From: Phycisphaerae bacterium
GTDB lineage: Bacteria > Planctomycetota > Phycisphaerae > JAJVII01
Assembly: GCA_022072085.1 (NCBI GenBank)
Contig: JAJVII010000017.1
Span: forward strand, 1 to 64,000
Direction of reading: 5' to 3'
DNA length: 64,000 nucleotides
A program made the position numbers and the translations under genes. The notes under the pieces are model-generated. The model had not been told where the DNA came from. It ran no database searches and saw only the letters and a list, made by a program, of their open reading frames with translations. Every line of letters begins with the position of its first letter. Within the stretch, counting starts at the first letter, position 1. Of the stretch, positions 18,176-26,187 are shown one piece after another.

Positions 18176-19258
18176 TCACCGCGCCTTGCGGGCCCAGCGG
18201 AGTTTGGCCGGCGACGACCGCGGGTTGCTGCGGACCTCCTCGGGCGTCGGGCGGATCGGCCCGTCGGCGGTCGCGTCGTAGACCCCGCCGCGCAGGCCGT
18301 CGCGGAAGCTGCCCTTGACCAGCCGGTCCTCGCCGCTGTGGAACGCGATCACCGCGATCCGCCCGCCGGAGCGCAGGCAGTCCGGCGCCGCGAGCATCAG
18401 CCGGTTCAGTTCGCTCAACTCGTCGTTGACCAGGATCCGCAGCGCCTGGAACGTCCGCGCCGCCGGGTGCAGGTCGTCACCGGTCCGCCCGCGCCAGTTC
18501 TTGCGCGTCAGGCCCTGCGCCGACAGGACGACCTCGACCAGTTCGTCCGTCCGGGCGATCGGACCGGCCGACCGCCGGGCGACGATCGCGGCGGCGATCG
18601 CCCAGGCCTGCGGCTCGTCGGCCAACTCCTCCAGCGCCGCCGCCAGTTCGTCAGCCGGCAGCGTGTTGACCAGGTCGGCCGCCGACGGGCCGGTGCCGCC
18701 GTTCATCCGCATGTCCAGCGGGCCCTCCTGGCTGTAGCTGAAACCGCGCTGCGGGTCGTCGAACTGCATGCTCGAGACGCCCAGGTCGGCCAGGATCGCA
18801 TCGGCCGGCCCGGCCTCAAGCCGCTCCAGCGTCCGGGCCAACCCGCCGAAGCCGGTGTGGGCCGTCTCGATGGGCAGCCCCAGCCCGGCCAGCCGCTCCG
18901 CGGTCCGCTTCAGTTGCGTCCCGTCCAGGTCCAGGGCGATCAGGCGGCCCTTGTCGCCGATCGCCCGCCGCATCGCCTCGGCGTGCCCGCCGTAGCCGAG
19001 CGTGCAATCGACGACGACCGCCCCGGGCGCCAGCGCCAGGCAGTCGAGCACCTGCTCGACCATGATCGGCACGTGCATGCCGGCCGGCGTCCGCCCGCGG
19101 GCCCGGAGGTGCTCGATCTGCTCGGGGTAGGCGTCGGGGTTCAGCTCCTTGTATCGCTGGTCGAACCGCCGCGGGTGCGTGCCGGAGTAGCGGGCCCGGC
19201 GGCGGTGGGTTCCTTCCTGCGGATCGGCCGGTCCCTGTTCTGACGGTTGCTTGCTCAT
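18176..19258 (-). CDS. rsmH: 16S rRNA (cytosine-1402-N4)-methyltransferase RsmH
   Basis: RsmH uses S-adenosylmethionine to methylate N4 of C1402 in the ribosomal P site. The 360-residue protein has HIPIMVEQVLDCL, the AdoMet motif VVDCTLGYGGHAEA, DLGVSSMQFDDPQRGFSY, GPLDMRM, TFQALRILVNDEL and IAFHSGEDRLVK, all in the usual order and spacing. An N-terminal extension of about 45 residues rich in Gln, Arg and Pro is unusual. The gene stands alone rather than at the head of a division and cell-wall cluster with mraZ and ftsL, as it does in many bacteria. Its ATG lies only six bases after a TAGAAT box, so the transcript may be leaderless. Confidence 0.96.
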   Translation of the reverse strand: MSKQPSEQGPADPQEGTHRRRARYSGTHPRRFDQRYKELNPDAYPEQIEHLRARGRTPAGMHVPIMVEQVLDCLALAPGAVVVDCTLGYGGHAEAMRRAIGDKGRLIALDLDGTQLKRTAERLAGLGLPIETAHTGFGGLARTLERLEAGPADAILADLGVSSMQFDDPQRGFSYSQEGPLDMRMNGGTGPSAADLVNTLPADELAAALEELADEPQAWAIAAAIVARRSAGPIARTDELVEVVLSAQGLTRKNWRGRTGDDLHPAARTFQALRILVNDELSELNRLMLAAPDCLRSGGRIAVIAFHSGEDRLVKGSFRDGLRGGVYDATADGPIRPTPEEVRSNPRSSPAKLRWARKAR

Positions 19259-19264
19259 GCGGAC

Positions 19265-19293
19265 ATTCTATTGCACGCGGCGCAAACGTGCAG
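19265..19293 (-). promoter_or_regulatory. Promoter of rsmH, probably giving a leaderless transcript
   Basis: On the minus strand CTGCAC (19293-19288) is followed after 17 bases by TAGAAT (19270-19265). The rsmH ATG comes six bases later, exactly where transcription from such a box normally begins, and no ribosome-binding site fits between them. Confidence 0.5.
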
Positions 19294-19300
19294 TGCCTTC

Positions 19301-19432
19301 TTCCCCTCTCCCTCGTCTTAGAGGGAGAGGGCAGGGTGAGGGTGTCTTCGGAGAGAGGTGATGGTTCATTGCCCGGGGCGCTGCCTGTCGCCGCGACCCT
19401 CACCCCATCCCTCTCCCTGGGAGGGAGAGGGA
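19301..19432. repeat. Inverted pair of CCCTCACCCC/CCCTCTCCC repeats
   Basis: One copy runs leftward (19301-19342: TTCCCCTCTCCCTC, then GAGGGAGAGGGCAGGGTGAGGG) and one rightward (19397-19432), so the pair faces outward across about 55 bases. Each copy is also internally palindromic. They lie in the divergent gap between rsmH and the metal-importer operon, upstream of the importer's putative operator. A third copy is embedded in the PQQ-propeller gene. Confidence 0.8.
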
Positions 19433-19460
19433 GCGGGAGGGCGATGCACGCCCCTTGAAT

Positions 19461-19482
19461 TGATATTGAGAGACGATTATCA
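19461..19482. promoter_or_regulatory. Candidate Fur/Zur-family operator
   Basis: The 22-base stretch TGATATTGAGAGACGATTATCA is an imperfect inverted repeat with TGATA and TATCA ends. It is AT-rich in GC-rich surroundings and lies about 40-60 bases before the first gene of a metal ABC importer. The ends and the ATTATCA half resemble Fur-box half-sites (GATAAT/ATTATC). Fur, Zur or a Mn-sensing relative could bind; which one cannot be told from the site. Confidence 0.45.
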
Positions 19483-19520
19483 TAAAGCAATGGGGGAATC
19501 GCGGTCAGCAGGATGACGCG

Positions 19521-20474
19521 GTGAAGGAACGGAGAAGCATGGAGAGCATGTCCCGGTCGCCGGCGACGCGGACGCGGGTCGGCGGGCCGGGCCTCGCGCT
19601 GCTGCTGGCCGCCTGCCTGGCGGCGGGCGCCGGCTGCCGCGGGCAGGCTGACACGCGACCGGCCGACGGGCGGATCGCGGTGACCGTCAGCATCCTGCCG
19701 CAGAAGTGGATCGTGCAGCGTGTGGGCGGCGACCACGTCGCGGTGGCGGCGCTGCTCTCGCCCGGGGACGACCCGCACACCTTCGCCCCGACCGACGCCC
19801 AGATCACCGCGGTGATGCGCAGCCGACTCTTCCTTCGCATCGGCGTGCCGTTCGAGGGCGGCCAGTGGGCCCGCGCCATCGCCGCCTCCAGCCGCGTAAG
19901 GGTCGTGGACATGCAGCGGGGCATCGCCCTGCGGCCGGTTGCTGCCGGCGACGCCGACGAGCCGCCCGACGCGATGGACCCACACGTCTGGCTTTCGCCG
20001 CCGCTGCTGCGGACGATGGCGGCCAACACCGCCGACGCGCTAGCCGAAGCTGACCCCGCCCACGCCGCTGACTACCGCCGCAACCTGGCCGCCGTCGAGG
20101 CGGAGTTGGACGCGCTGGACCGCGACCTGCACACGCTGCTGGACCCGCTGCGGGGCAGGGCGTTCATCGTCTTCCATCCGGCGTGGGCGTATTTCGCCGC
20201 CGAGTTCGGCCTGACGCAGGTGGCGATTGAGGTCGAGGGCAAGGCCCCCAGCGACAGCGAGCTGACCGTGATCCGGCGGCGGGCCCGCGAGTCGGGCGTG
20301 AAGGTCGTGTTCGTCCAGCCGCAGGTCTCCGGCGCGGCGGCTGCCGCCGTCGCCCGGGCAATCGGTGGGCGGACGGCAACGCTCGACCCGCTGGCTGAGG
20401 ACGTGGCGGCCAACCTCCGCGCGGCCGCCGGGTCGATCGCCGCGGCGATGGCTGAGGAAGGCGGGCGGCCATGA
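19521..20474 (+). CDS. znuA: Zinc/manganese ABC transporter substrate-binding lipoprotein (ZnuA/TroA-like)
   Basis: A 317-residue cluster A-I metal-binding protein. A lipoprotein signal (LAACLAAGAGC) anchors it in the envelope. The expected metal ligands are present: His in GDDPHTFAPT, His in DPHVWLSP, His in FHPAWAYF, and a C-terminal acidic residue in DPLAED. The acidic/His-rich loop typical of high-affinity ZnuA is missing, so Mn or Fe is also possible. The GTG at 19521 and ATGs at 19539 and 19548 are all possible starts; GGAG before 19539 makes that one attractive. It overlaps the ATPase gene by four bases (ATGA) and heads a three-gene operon behind a Fur-like palindrome. Confidence 0.92.
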   Translation: MKERRSMESMSRSPATRTRVGGPGLALLLAACLAAGAGCRGQADTRPADGRIAVTVSILPQKWIVQRVGGDHVAVAALLSPGDDPHTFAPTDAQITAVMRSRLFLRIGVPFEGGQWARAIAASSRVRVVDMQRGIALRPVAAGDADEPPDAMDPHVWLSPPLLRTMAANTADALAEADPAHAADYRRNLAAVEAELDALDRDLHTLLDPLRGRAFIVFHPAWAYFAAEFGLTQVAIEVEGKAPSDSELTVIRRRARESGVKVVFVQPQVSGAAAAAVARAIGGRTATLDPLAEDVAANLRAAAGSIAAAMAEEGGRP

Positions 20475-21259
20475 GCGACGCGGGCCCCGTCATCGAGCTG
20501 CGCGGCGTGACGTTCGGCTACCCGTCGGCCGATCCGGCGTCGCCGGTGCTGTCGGGCGTGACGCTGACGGTCCCGCGCGACGACTTCCTGGGGGTCATCG
20601 GTCCCAACGGCGGGGGCAAGAGCACGCTGCTGAAAATCATCCTGGGCCTGCTGACGCCGCAGGGGGGCGAGGTGCGCGTGTTCGGGCGGCCGCCGCGGCA
20701 GGTCCGCTGGCGGATCGGCTATGTGCCGCAGCACGCGGGGATGGACCTGGCGGCGCCGGCCAGCGTGCTGGACGTGGTCTGCATGGGCCGCCTGCACCGC
20801 TCGTCGTGGGGGCCGGTTTTCGGGCGGTCGCATGTCGGGGCGGCGATGGAGGCGCTGCGGCAGACGGGCACCGCGGACCTGGCCCGGCGATCCGTGCGGC
20901 AGCTCAGCGGCGGGCAGCGGCAGCGCGTGCTCATTGCCCGGGCGCTGGCCAGCGACGCCGAGTTGCTGCTGCTGGACGAGCCGACCGCGGGCGTGGACGA
21001 GCAGGCCGAACGCGGGCTGACCGAACTGCTGCACGAGCTGAACCGGCGGCTGCCGATCGTCATGGTCAGCCACGACGTGGGGTTCGTGTCGGCGCAACTC
21101 AAGCGCGTCGCCTGCCTGGCCGGCACGCTGACGGTCCACGCGGCCGCGGAGGTGACGCACGAGCTGATCGCGCGGATGTATCACGACGGCGTCGCGGCGG
21201 TGCGGCACCACGAGCATTGCCCCGCGGCACCGCCGCAGCATCACGAGGGGGCGCGATGA
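20471..21259 (+). CDS. znuC: Metal ABC transporter ATP-binding protein (ZnuC-like)
   Basis: The 262-residue nucleotide-binding subunit of the importer. Walker A is GPNGGGKS (44-51), followed by the Q-loop region YVPQHAG, the signature LSGGQRQR, Walker B LLLLDEPTAGVD and the switch VSHDVGF. The C-terminus is His-rich (RHHEHCPAAPPQHHE), which could bind the transported metal, as in some zinc systems. Its start overlaps the substrate-binding gene by four bases, and its stop overlaps the permease start by four bases (ATGA), so the three products are made in step. Confidence 0.94.
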   Translation: MSDAGPVIELRGVTFGYPSADPASPVLSGVTLTVPRDDFLGVIGPNGGGKSTLLKIILGLLTPQGGEVRVFGRPPRQVRWRIGYVPQHAGMDLAAPASVLDVVCMGRLHRSSWGPVFGRSHVGAAMEALRQTGTADLARRSVRQLSGGQRQRVLIARALASDAELLLLDEPTAGVDEQAERGLTELLHELNRRLPIVMVSHDVGFVSAQLKRVACLAGTLTVHAAAEVTHELIARMYHDGVAAVRHHEHCPAAPPQHHEGAR

Positions 21260-22113
21260 GCGACTTCTTCCGCGACATGGCCGTTAACCCGATGCTGCTG
21301 ACGGGCCTGCTCGCGGGCCTGCTCGCCAGCGTCGCCTGCGGCGTGATCGGCCCGTACGTGATCACGCGCCGCGTCGTGTTCCTCGCCGGGGCGATCGCCC
21401 ACACCGCGGTCGGCGGGATCGGGGCGGCCATCTTCCTGTCCTATCGCTGGCCCGGGGCGTTCGGCTGGCTGACGCCGCCGGTCGGGGCGACGATCGTCGC
21501 GGTCGCGTCGGCGCTGCTGCTGGGGGTGATGCACGATCGGGTGGCTGAGCGGATGGACACGCTGGTCGGCGCGATGTGGGCGGTGGGGATGGCCGCCGGG
21601 GTGATGCTCATCAAGTTCACCCCCGGATACCACACCGAGCTGATGAGCTACCTGTTCGGCAGTATCGCGACGGTCGCGTCGTCCGACGTCTGGCTGATCG
21701 CGGCGCTGGACGCGGTGATCGTCGCGGCCGTGCTGCTGACGCACAAGCGTCTGCTGGCGATCTGCCTGGACGAGGAGCAGGCCGGCCTCCAGGGCGTCAG
21801 CGTCCTGGGGACCAACCTGCTGCTGCTGACGCTGGTGGCGCTGACAGTGATCTGCCTGATCCAGGTCGTCGGGCTGATCCTGGTGCTGGCGCTGCTGACG
21901 CTGCCGGCGGCGGCCGCGTCGCACCATGTCCGCCGGCTGGCGCCGATCATCTGGATCTCGGTCGGACTGTGCATGGTGCTGACGACGGGCCCGCGGGTGG
22001 CGGTCTACGGCACGCGGCTGAGCCCGGAGTCGGCGATCGTCCTGGCGGCGGCGGGGCTCTATCTGCTCAGCCTGCTGCTGACGCGGCTGCGGGCGCGGCC
22101 GGGCGGACGGTGA
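21256..22113 (+). CDS. znuB: Metal ABC transporter permease (ZnuB-like)
   Basis: A 285-residue membrane protein with about eight hydrophobic spans, of the ABC-3 family. The segments SVACGVIGPYVITRRVVFLAGAIAHTAVGGIG and VVGLILVLALLTLPAAAASH are characteristic; the former matches the usual R-x-x-F-x-x-x-A-I-x-H-x-x-x-G loop that meets the ATPase. The start ATG lies inside the ATGA overlap with the ATPase gene; a much longer open frame upstream is read-through. It completes the importer with the two preceding genes and is followed 91 bases later by an unrelated ligase gene. Confidence 0.94.
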   Translation: MSDFFRDMAVNPMLLTGLLAGLLASVACGVIGPYVITRRVVFLAGAIAHTAVGGIGAAIFLSYRWPGAFGWLTPPVGATIVAVASALLLGVMHDRVAERMDTLVGAMWAVGMAAGVMLIKFTPGYHTELMSYLFGSIATVASSDVWLIAALDAVIVAAVLLTHKRLLAICLDEEQAGLQGVSVLGTNLLLLTLVALTVICLIQVVGLILVLALLTLPAAAASHHVRRLAPIIWISVGLCMVLTTGPRVAVYGTRLSPESAIVLAAAGLYLLSLLLTRLRARPGGR

Positions 22114-22204
22114 GCGCGCAGCCCGGTTGCCACTCGCCAACGCCTGCGGAAGTTGCGACAATACGCTCCGGGTCGTCGTCGGCCGTCGTGTCAGGGAGTC
22201 CGTC

Positions 22205-23641
22205 ATGTTGCGCACGCTCGCCAAGGGCGTCCTGCGGAACGTCCCGTTCCCCCTCCAGAACCTGTACTACACGGGACGGGGGGTCTATCATCTCGTCACC
22301 GAGTTGGGGCCGGACTTCCGCCGGGCGCTCAGGGGCCTGGGCGAGAGCGACCGATGGGACGCCGGCCGCATCCGCGAGTACCAGGACGCCTGCGTCCGCC
22401 GCGTCGTCCGCAACGCCTACGAAAACGTCCCGTTCTACCGCGAGTGGTTCGACGCCGCGGGGGTGCGCCCCGGCGACATCCGCGTGCAGGAAGACCTCCG
22501 CCGGCTGCCGCTGCTGACCAAGCAGATCGTCCGCGAGCGACAGCGCGACATGGTGTCGCGGCGCTACCGTCGCGGCCTGCTGACCGTCCGGGGCACCAGC
22601 GGCACGACGGGCACGGCGGTCGTCGTCTATCACACGCCCGCCTGCCGGGCCTTGCAGCGGGCCCTCACTTATCGCCACCGCGGGCGGTTCGGCATTGGCC
22701 TGCGCGACGCCCAGCTCCGCTTCACGTCCCATCTGGGGCTGCTCTCGCACCGCGACAAGCCGCCCTTCTGGTGGCACAACTACACGCGCGGCCAGGTCGT
22801 GCTTTCGCCGACGCACCTGGTCAAGCCCGAGCACGTCGCCATCGTCGCCGACTGGATGACGTCGCGGAAGTTCGCCTTCTACCAGGGCTGGCCCAGCGCG
22901 ATGCTCATCGTCGCCAACTACCTGCTGGAACGCGGCCGCTCGCTGGACCATCCGCCGCGTCTGATCGACTACAGCTCCGAGTCGCTGCACAGCGGGTCAG
23001 CGGAGCGGCTGCGCCGGGCCTTCGGCAACCCGACGATCGCTGCGTTCTACGGCATGACCGAGGCGGCCTGCACGATGAGCCAGTGCGAGCACGGCCGCCT
23101 GCACCTGGACTTCGAGAACGGCTGCATCGAGACGATGCCGGCCGGTCCGGGCGCGGGGCCCAACCAGCGGCGGCTGGTCGTCACGGGGTTCGCCAACGAC
23201 GCGATGCCGTTCATTCGCTACGACGTGGGCGACCTGGGCACGCTGGCCGACGCGCCGTGCCCCTGCGGGCGGGCGACGCCGAGTTTCACGAGCATCGACG
23301 GCCGACAGGACGCCTACGTCCGCACGCCCGACGGCGGCGCGGCGTTCGGACTGAACATCCACCTGCCCTCGGCGCAGGAGGTGCAGATCTACCAGCGGAC
23401 GATCGACGCGATCGAGCTGCGCGTGGTCCCGGGGCGCGACTACGACCCGTCCGAGGAGGCCGAGACCGTCCGCCGACTCCGCGACACGCTCGGCGAGCGG
23501 ATCCGCATCGACATTGTCAAGATGGACCGGATCGAGCGCAGCAAGTCGGGCAAGTTCCGGGCGGTGGTTTCGGAGCTGGAGGGGGCCGCGGGGGCGGGGA
23601 TGGCCCCGGCCGCCGGCGAAATCGCCGCCGGCGCCCGTTGA
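22205..23641 (+). CDS. CapK/PaaK-like adenylate-forming enzyme, copy 1
   Basis: A 478-residue protein of the phenylacetate-CoA ligase/CapK group. It has a helical N-terminus (MLRTLAKGVLRN), NVPFYREWFDAAGV, the ATP-loop motif TSGTTGTAVV, the YGMTEAA core motif, a CPCGR pair after VGDLGTL, and a C-terminal KSGKFRAVVS loop. The family activates carboxylates as acyl-adenylates; CapK homologues occur in capsule and exopolysaccharide loci, where the acceptor is often unknown. AGGGAG stands before the ATG. Immediately downstream is a second copy of the same family with the same domain order, so the pair arose by tandem duplication. A nearby asparagine-synthase-like amidotransferase fits an exopolysaccharide context. 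Confidence 0.88.
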   Translation: MLRTLAKGVLRNVPFPLQNLYYTGRGVYHLVTELGPDFRRALRGLGESDRWDAGRIREYQDACVRRVVRNAYENVPFYREWFDAAGVRPGDIRVQEDLRRLPLLTKQIVRERQRDMVSRRYRRGLLTVRGTSGTTGTAVVVYHTPACRALQRALTYRHRGRFGIGLRDAQLRFTSHLGLLSHRDKPPFWWHNYTRGQVVLSPTHLVKPEHVAIVADWMTSRKFAFYQGWPSAMLIVANYLLERGRSLDHPPRLIDYSSESLHSGSAERLRRAFGNPTIAAFYGMTEAACTMSQCEHGRLHLDFENGCIETMPAGPGAGPNQRRLVVTGFANDAMPFIRYDVGDLGTLADAPCPCGRATPSFTSIDGRQDAYVRTPDGGAAFGLNIHLPSAQEVQIYQRTIDAIELRVVPGRDYDPSEEAETVRRLRDTLGERIRIDIVKMDRIERSKSGKFRAVVSELEGAAGAGMAPAAGEIAAGAR

Positions 23642-23661
23642 AGTTCAGAGAGGAATCGCCT

Positions 23662-25089
23662 TTGCTGCGAGCGTGGGCCCAGGAGACGTTCAACCGCCTG
23701 CCCGTGCTGGCGCGCGACCTGTATCACTCGGCGCGGGGGGTTGGCGTGCGGGCCGTGGAGCTGGGTCCGGAGTTCCGTCGCTGGCTGGCGTTCCTCAAGC
23801 AGAGCCAGTGGTGGGACGCCGGGCGCATCCGCGACTACCAGGACGCCCGCGTCCGCGAGTTGGCCGCCCTCGCCTATGCGACCGTGCCGTTCTACCGCGG
23901 CTGGTTCGACGCCGCCGGCGTCCGTCCGGGGGACATTCGCACACAGGAGGATCTGCGCCGGCTGCCCGTGCTGACCAAGCAGCTCGTCCGCGAGCACCAG
24001 GGGCGGATGGTCTCGCGGGCCTACCGCAACCGCATCTGGGAGGTCAAACGCACCAGCGGAACGACCGGCACGTCGGTGACCATCCCGCGCGCCCCGGAGA
24101 TGCGCCCGCTCAACCGGGCGATCTTCTGGCGGCACCGCGACCAGTTCGGCGTGCGGCCGTTCGACCGGATGGTCGCCTTCGCTCCGCGGACGGCGATCAG
24201 CCCGTCCCGCCGCCGTCCGCCCTTCTGGTGGAACGACTGGTTCACCCGCCGCGCGTGGGTCTCGCTGGCCCACCTGAGCGAAGCGAACATGCCGGCGATC
24301 GTGGCGTGGTTCAGCCGGTTCCGGCCGGTCATGCTGGGCGGCTGGCCCAGCGCGATGCACCTGGTCGCGACATGGATGCTGGAGAACGGCGTGCGGCTGC
24401 CGCGCCCGCCGCGGCTGGTGTCGGTCGCGTCCGAGACGCTGCTGCCGGAGGTGGAGGAGCGGCTGGCCCGGGCGTTCGAGGCGCCGATATCGAGCATGTA
24501 CGGCCAGGCGGAGTTCGCCGGGCACGCGGTGCGCTGCCGGCACGGGCGGTTTCACCTCGACTTCGAGTGCTGCTGCATGGAGCAGTGCCCCGTGCCCGAG
24601 GCCGGCCCGGGCGTGGTCAGCCTGATCTTCACGGGGTGGGGCAACCCGGCGATGCCCTTCATCCGCTACGAGGTGGGCGACCTGGCGGCGCCCGCTACCG
24701 ACGCCTGCCCCTGCGGGCGGCAGAGCCCGGCGCTGCTGCGGATCGAGGGCCGGGCCGACGACGCCATCCGCACGCCGGACGGGCGGCGGGTGGTGGGGCT
24801 CATGGCCCACCTGCCGTCGGCCCGCGAGGTGCAGATCTGCCAGGACCGGCTGGACCACCTGGAGATCCGCGTCGTGCCCGGGCCCGACTACGACCCCGGC
24901 CAGGAGGCCGAGCTGATCCGCCGCCTGCGTGTGCAGCTAGGCGACGGCTTCGCGTTCGACGTGGTGAAGCTGGAGTCCATCCCGCGCGGCCCGGCCGGCC
25001 TGCGAAAGTTCCGCGCCGTGGTCAGCGAAATCCCGCCGTCGCCCGACGCCCCGCCTCCCCCGCCGTCCCCGGCAGAAGGAGTAGCTTAG
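23662..25089 (+). CDS. CapK/PaaK-like adenylate-forming enzyme, copy 2 (TTG start)
   Basis: A 475-residue paralogue of the preceding gene with the same landmarks: TVPFYRGWFDAAGV, TSGTTGTSVT, YGQAEFA in place of YGMTEAA, CPCGR, and LRKFRAVVSE at the C-terminus. No ATG is available near the start. The TTG at 23662 is preceded by GAGAGGA and gives LLRAWAQETFNR, which aligns with MLRTLAKGVLRN of copy 1. Only 20 bases separate it from the previous stop, so the two are co-transcribed. The central motif differs between copies, which could mean different acyl substrates. The C-terminus ends in a Pro-rich tail of about 20 residues. Confidence 0.86.
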   Translation: MLRAWAQETFNRLPVLARDLYHSARGVGVRAVELGPEFRRWLAFLKQSQWWDAGRIRDYQDARVRELAALAYATVPFYRGWFDAAGVRPGDIRTQEDLRRLPVLTKQLVREHQGRMVSRAYRNRIWEVKRTSGTTGTSVTIPRAPEMRPLNRAIFWRHRDQFGVRPFDRMVAFAPRTAISPSRRRPPFWWNDWFTRRAWVSLAHLSEANMPAIVAWFSRFRPVMLGGWPSAMHLVATWMLENGVRLPRPPRLVSVASETLLPEVEERLARAFEAPISSMYGQAEFAGHAVRCRHGRFHLDFECCCMEQCPVPEAGPGVVSLIFTGWGNPAMPFIRYEVGDLAAPATDACPCGRQSPALLRIEGRADDAIRTPDGRRVVGLMAHLPSAREVQICQDRLDHLEIRVVPGPDYDPGQEAELIRRLRVQLGDGFAFDVVKLESIPRGPAGLRKFRAVVSEIPPSPDAPPPPPSPAEGVA

Positions 25090-25125
25090 GGCCCTTCTTT
25101 CGGCCCTTTCCGATCCTCTTGTGGC

Positions 25126-25680
25126 GTGGATGTGCATATGGATAAGCCAATGGATGATTCGGCAAGGCGTATTAGCAATCGCATGACAGCCCTCTACCGC
25201 TGGATTGGGCTTCTGCTGCCATGTCTTGTAGGAATCTATGGCGGCGTGTTTCTGTCCTTAGGCGCGTATTCCCGATGGTATTCCTGCTTTATCTACTTGT
25301 TCATTATCCTCGCACTGAACTTGGGTTGGTTACTGGCGAATCTCTCCTCAGTCTCGCTCGCAAACGAAGGGCTGGCTGCGCGGAATTGGGCTGGAGCATT
25401 TACCGTGCCATACGATCATATCATAAGCGTGAGGGCTAGGAAGTTCATGTCTGAGTTGATCGTTACCCTTCCGCTGGTGACCGTGCGGTTTACAGATTCG
25501 CACGGACAAGTTGGCAGGATGCGATTCGTAGCGCGATTCACTCTCCGCGGATGGGAGCGGGGCGTTCATCCGGATGTGGTCCTTCTTGCACACAATGTCG
25601 CCGAAGCCAAGGGCCGAGCCGGTAAGAGGTCCGGAAGTGCTGCGGAGAGTACCGGAAACGGGGCCACGAATGCTCAGTAG
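25126..25680 (+). CDS. Orphan membrane protein with two helices and a PH-like tail
   Basis: A 184-residue protein of unknown function. Two hydrophobic helices (WIGLLLPCLVGIYGGVFLSL and FIYLFIILALNLGWLLA) are followed by a beta-rich segment (AGAFTVPYDHIISVRARKFM, LPLVTVRFTDSHG) that recalls bacterial PH-like domains. The GTG at 25126 or the ATG at 25138 may be the start. Codon use is visibly less GC-biased than in the neighbours. The last 10 or so residues and the stop codon are encoded by the repeat at 25651-25710, so the original C-terminus may have been altered. With the next gene it forms an AT-richer island between the CapK pair and the amidotransferase gene. Confidence 0.65.
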   Translation: MDVHMDKPMDDSARRISNRMTALYRWIGLLLPCLVGIYGGVFLSLGAYSRWYSCFIYLFIILALNLGWLLANLSSVSLANEGLAARNWAGAFTVPYDHIISVRARKFMSELIVTLPLVTVRFTDSHGQVGRMRFVARFTLRGWERGVHPDVVLLAHNVAEAKGRAGKRSGSAAESTGNGATNAQ

Positions 25681-25710
25681 GACCGGAAATGGGGGTCACG
25701 AGGTACTACT
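25651..25710. repeat. ACCGGAAA-GGGGTCACG-type tandem repeat
   Basis: Two 30-base units stand back to back: ACCGGAAACGGGGCCACGAA at 25651 and GACCGGAAATGGGGGTCACG at 25681, each followed by a roughly alike ending. The first contains the stop codon of the preceding gene. Related words occur at 26227-26260 (TCGGAAAAGGGGTCACGCGT) and at 132-192. They bracket the AT-richer orphan gene on the minus strand. Confidence 0.6.
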
Positions 25711-25770
25711 CTGCGGCTCGCGGCTCGTCCGAATGAATGCCTCGTGAGCGTTCTTGCGACCCCCACATTG

Positions 25771-26187
25771 CTATTCTTCACAGAGACACGACTCCAAACA
25801 CTTCTGAAGTTCAGCATCACTGCATTTCTCCGGAAGCTCTCGCTCTTGGCCCCCACCCGTAAACCCCTTTCCATCCCATTCCAATGTTGAGACTCTAATG
25901 CATCCTTTCATCAGATCGACGTTTACATGACTGGAATCACGCGCAAAATCCTGCCAACTCTTTGCGCCCGACATCTCAAACAGCGGGTAAAGAAGATCCC
26001 ACGAAGTTGGGTGTGGCACCTTTCCAAGACGCAGCGCGAGCAGCGCTCGCACACTTTCGGCAAGAGACTCTAGCGTCACTTCCTGGAACGGCGGAACAGC
26101 AATAAGGACTCCCATCTTAGTGAAAGCCATTGGATGTACGAACGCTCTCCCACGTCGCAGATAGATGGCAACAGCTTTCCTAATCAT
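25771..26187 (-). CDS. Orphan hypothetical protein, possibly acquired
   Basis: A 138-residue soluble protein with no family I can name firmly. It has an N-terminal strand-rich part (AVAIYLRRGRAFVHPMAFTK), a helix (LAESVRALLALRLG), then PLFEMSGAKSWQDFARDSSHVNVD, and a Cys-rich C-terminus (ELQKCLESCLCEE). The layout loosely recalls small immunity proteins of polymorphic toxin systems, but no toxin gene is adjacent, so this is only a suggestion. Its codon use is clearly AT-richer than the surrounding genes, and related short repeats lie on both sides. It was probably brought in from outside. Confidence 0.55.
   Translation of the reverse strand: MIRKAVAIYLRRGRAFVHPMAFTKMGVLIAVPPFQEVTLESLAESVRALLALRLGKVPHPTSWDLLYPLFEMSGAKSWQDFARDSSHVNVDLMKGCIRVSTLEWDGKGFTGGGQERELPEKCSDAELQKCLESCLCEE

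Noticed and set aside
15686-19243. A 1185-codon rightward frame opposite the lyase and rsmH genes
   Set aside because: Both leftward genes are clear family members covering the same bases. The antisense product shows the Arg/Val/Gly bias of a shadow frame.
25089-25126. Frameshifted fusion of CapK copy 2 with the following membrane protein
   Set aside because: CapK copy 2 ends normally in a full-length C-terminus, and the next gene has its own start and different base composition.
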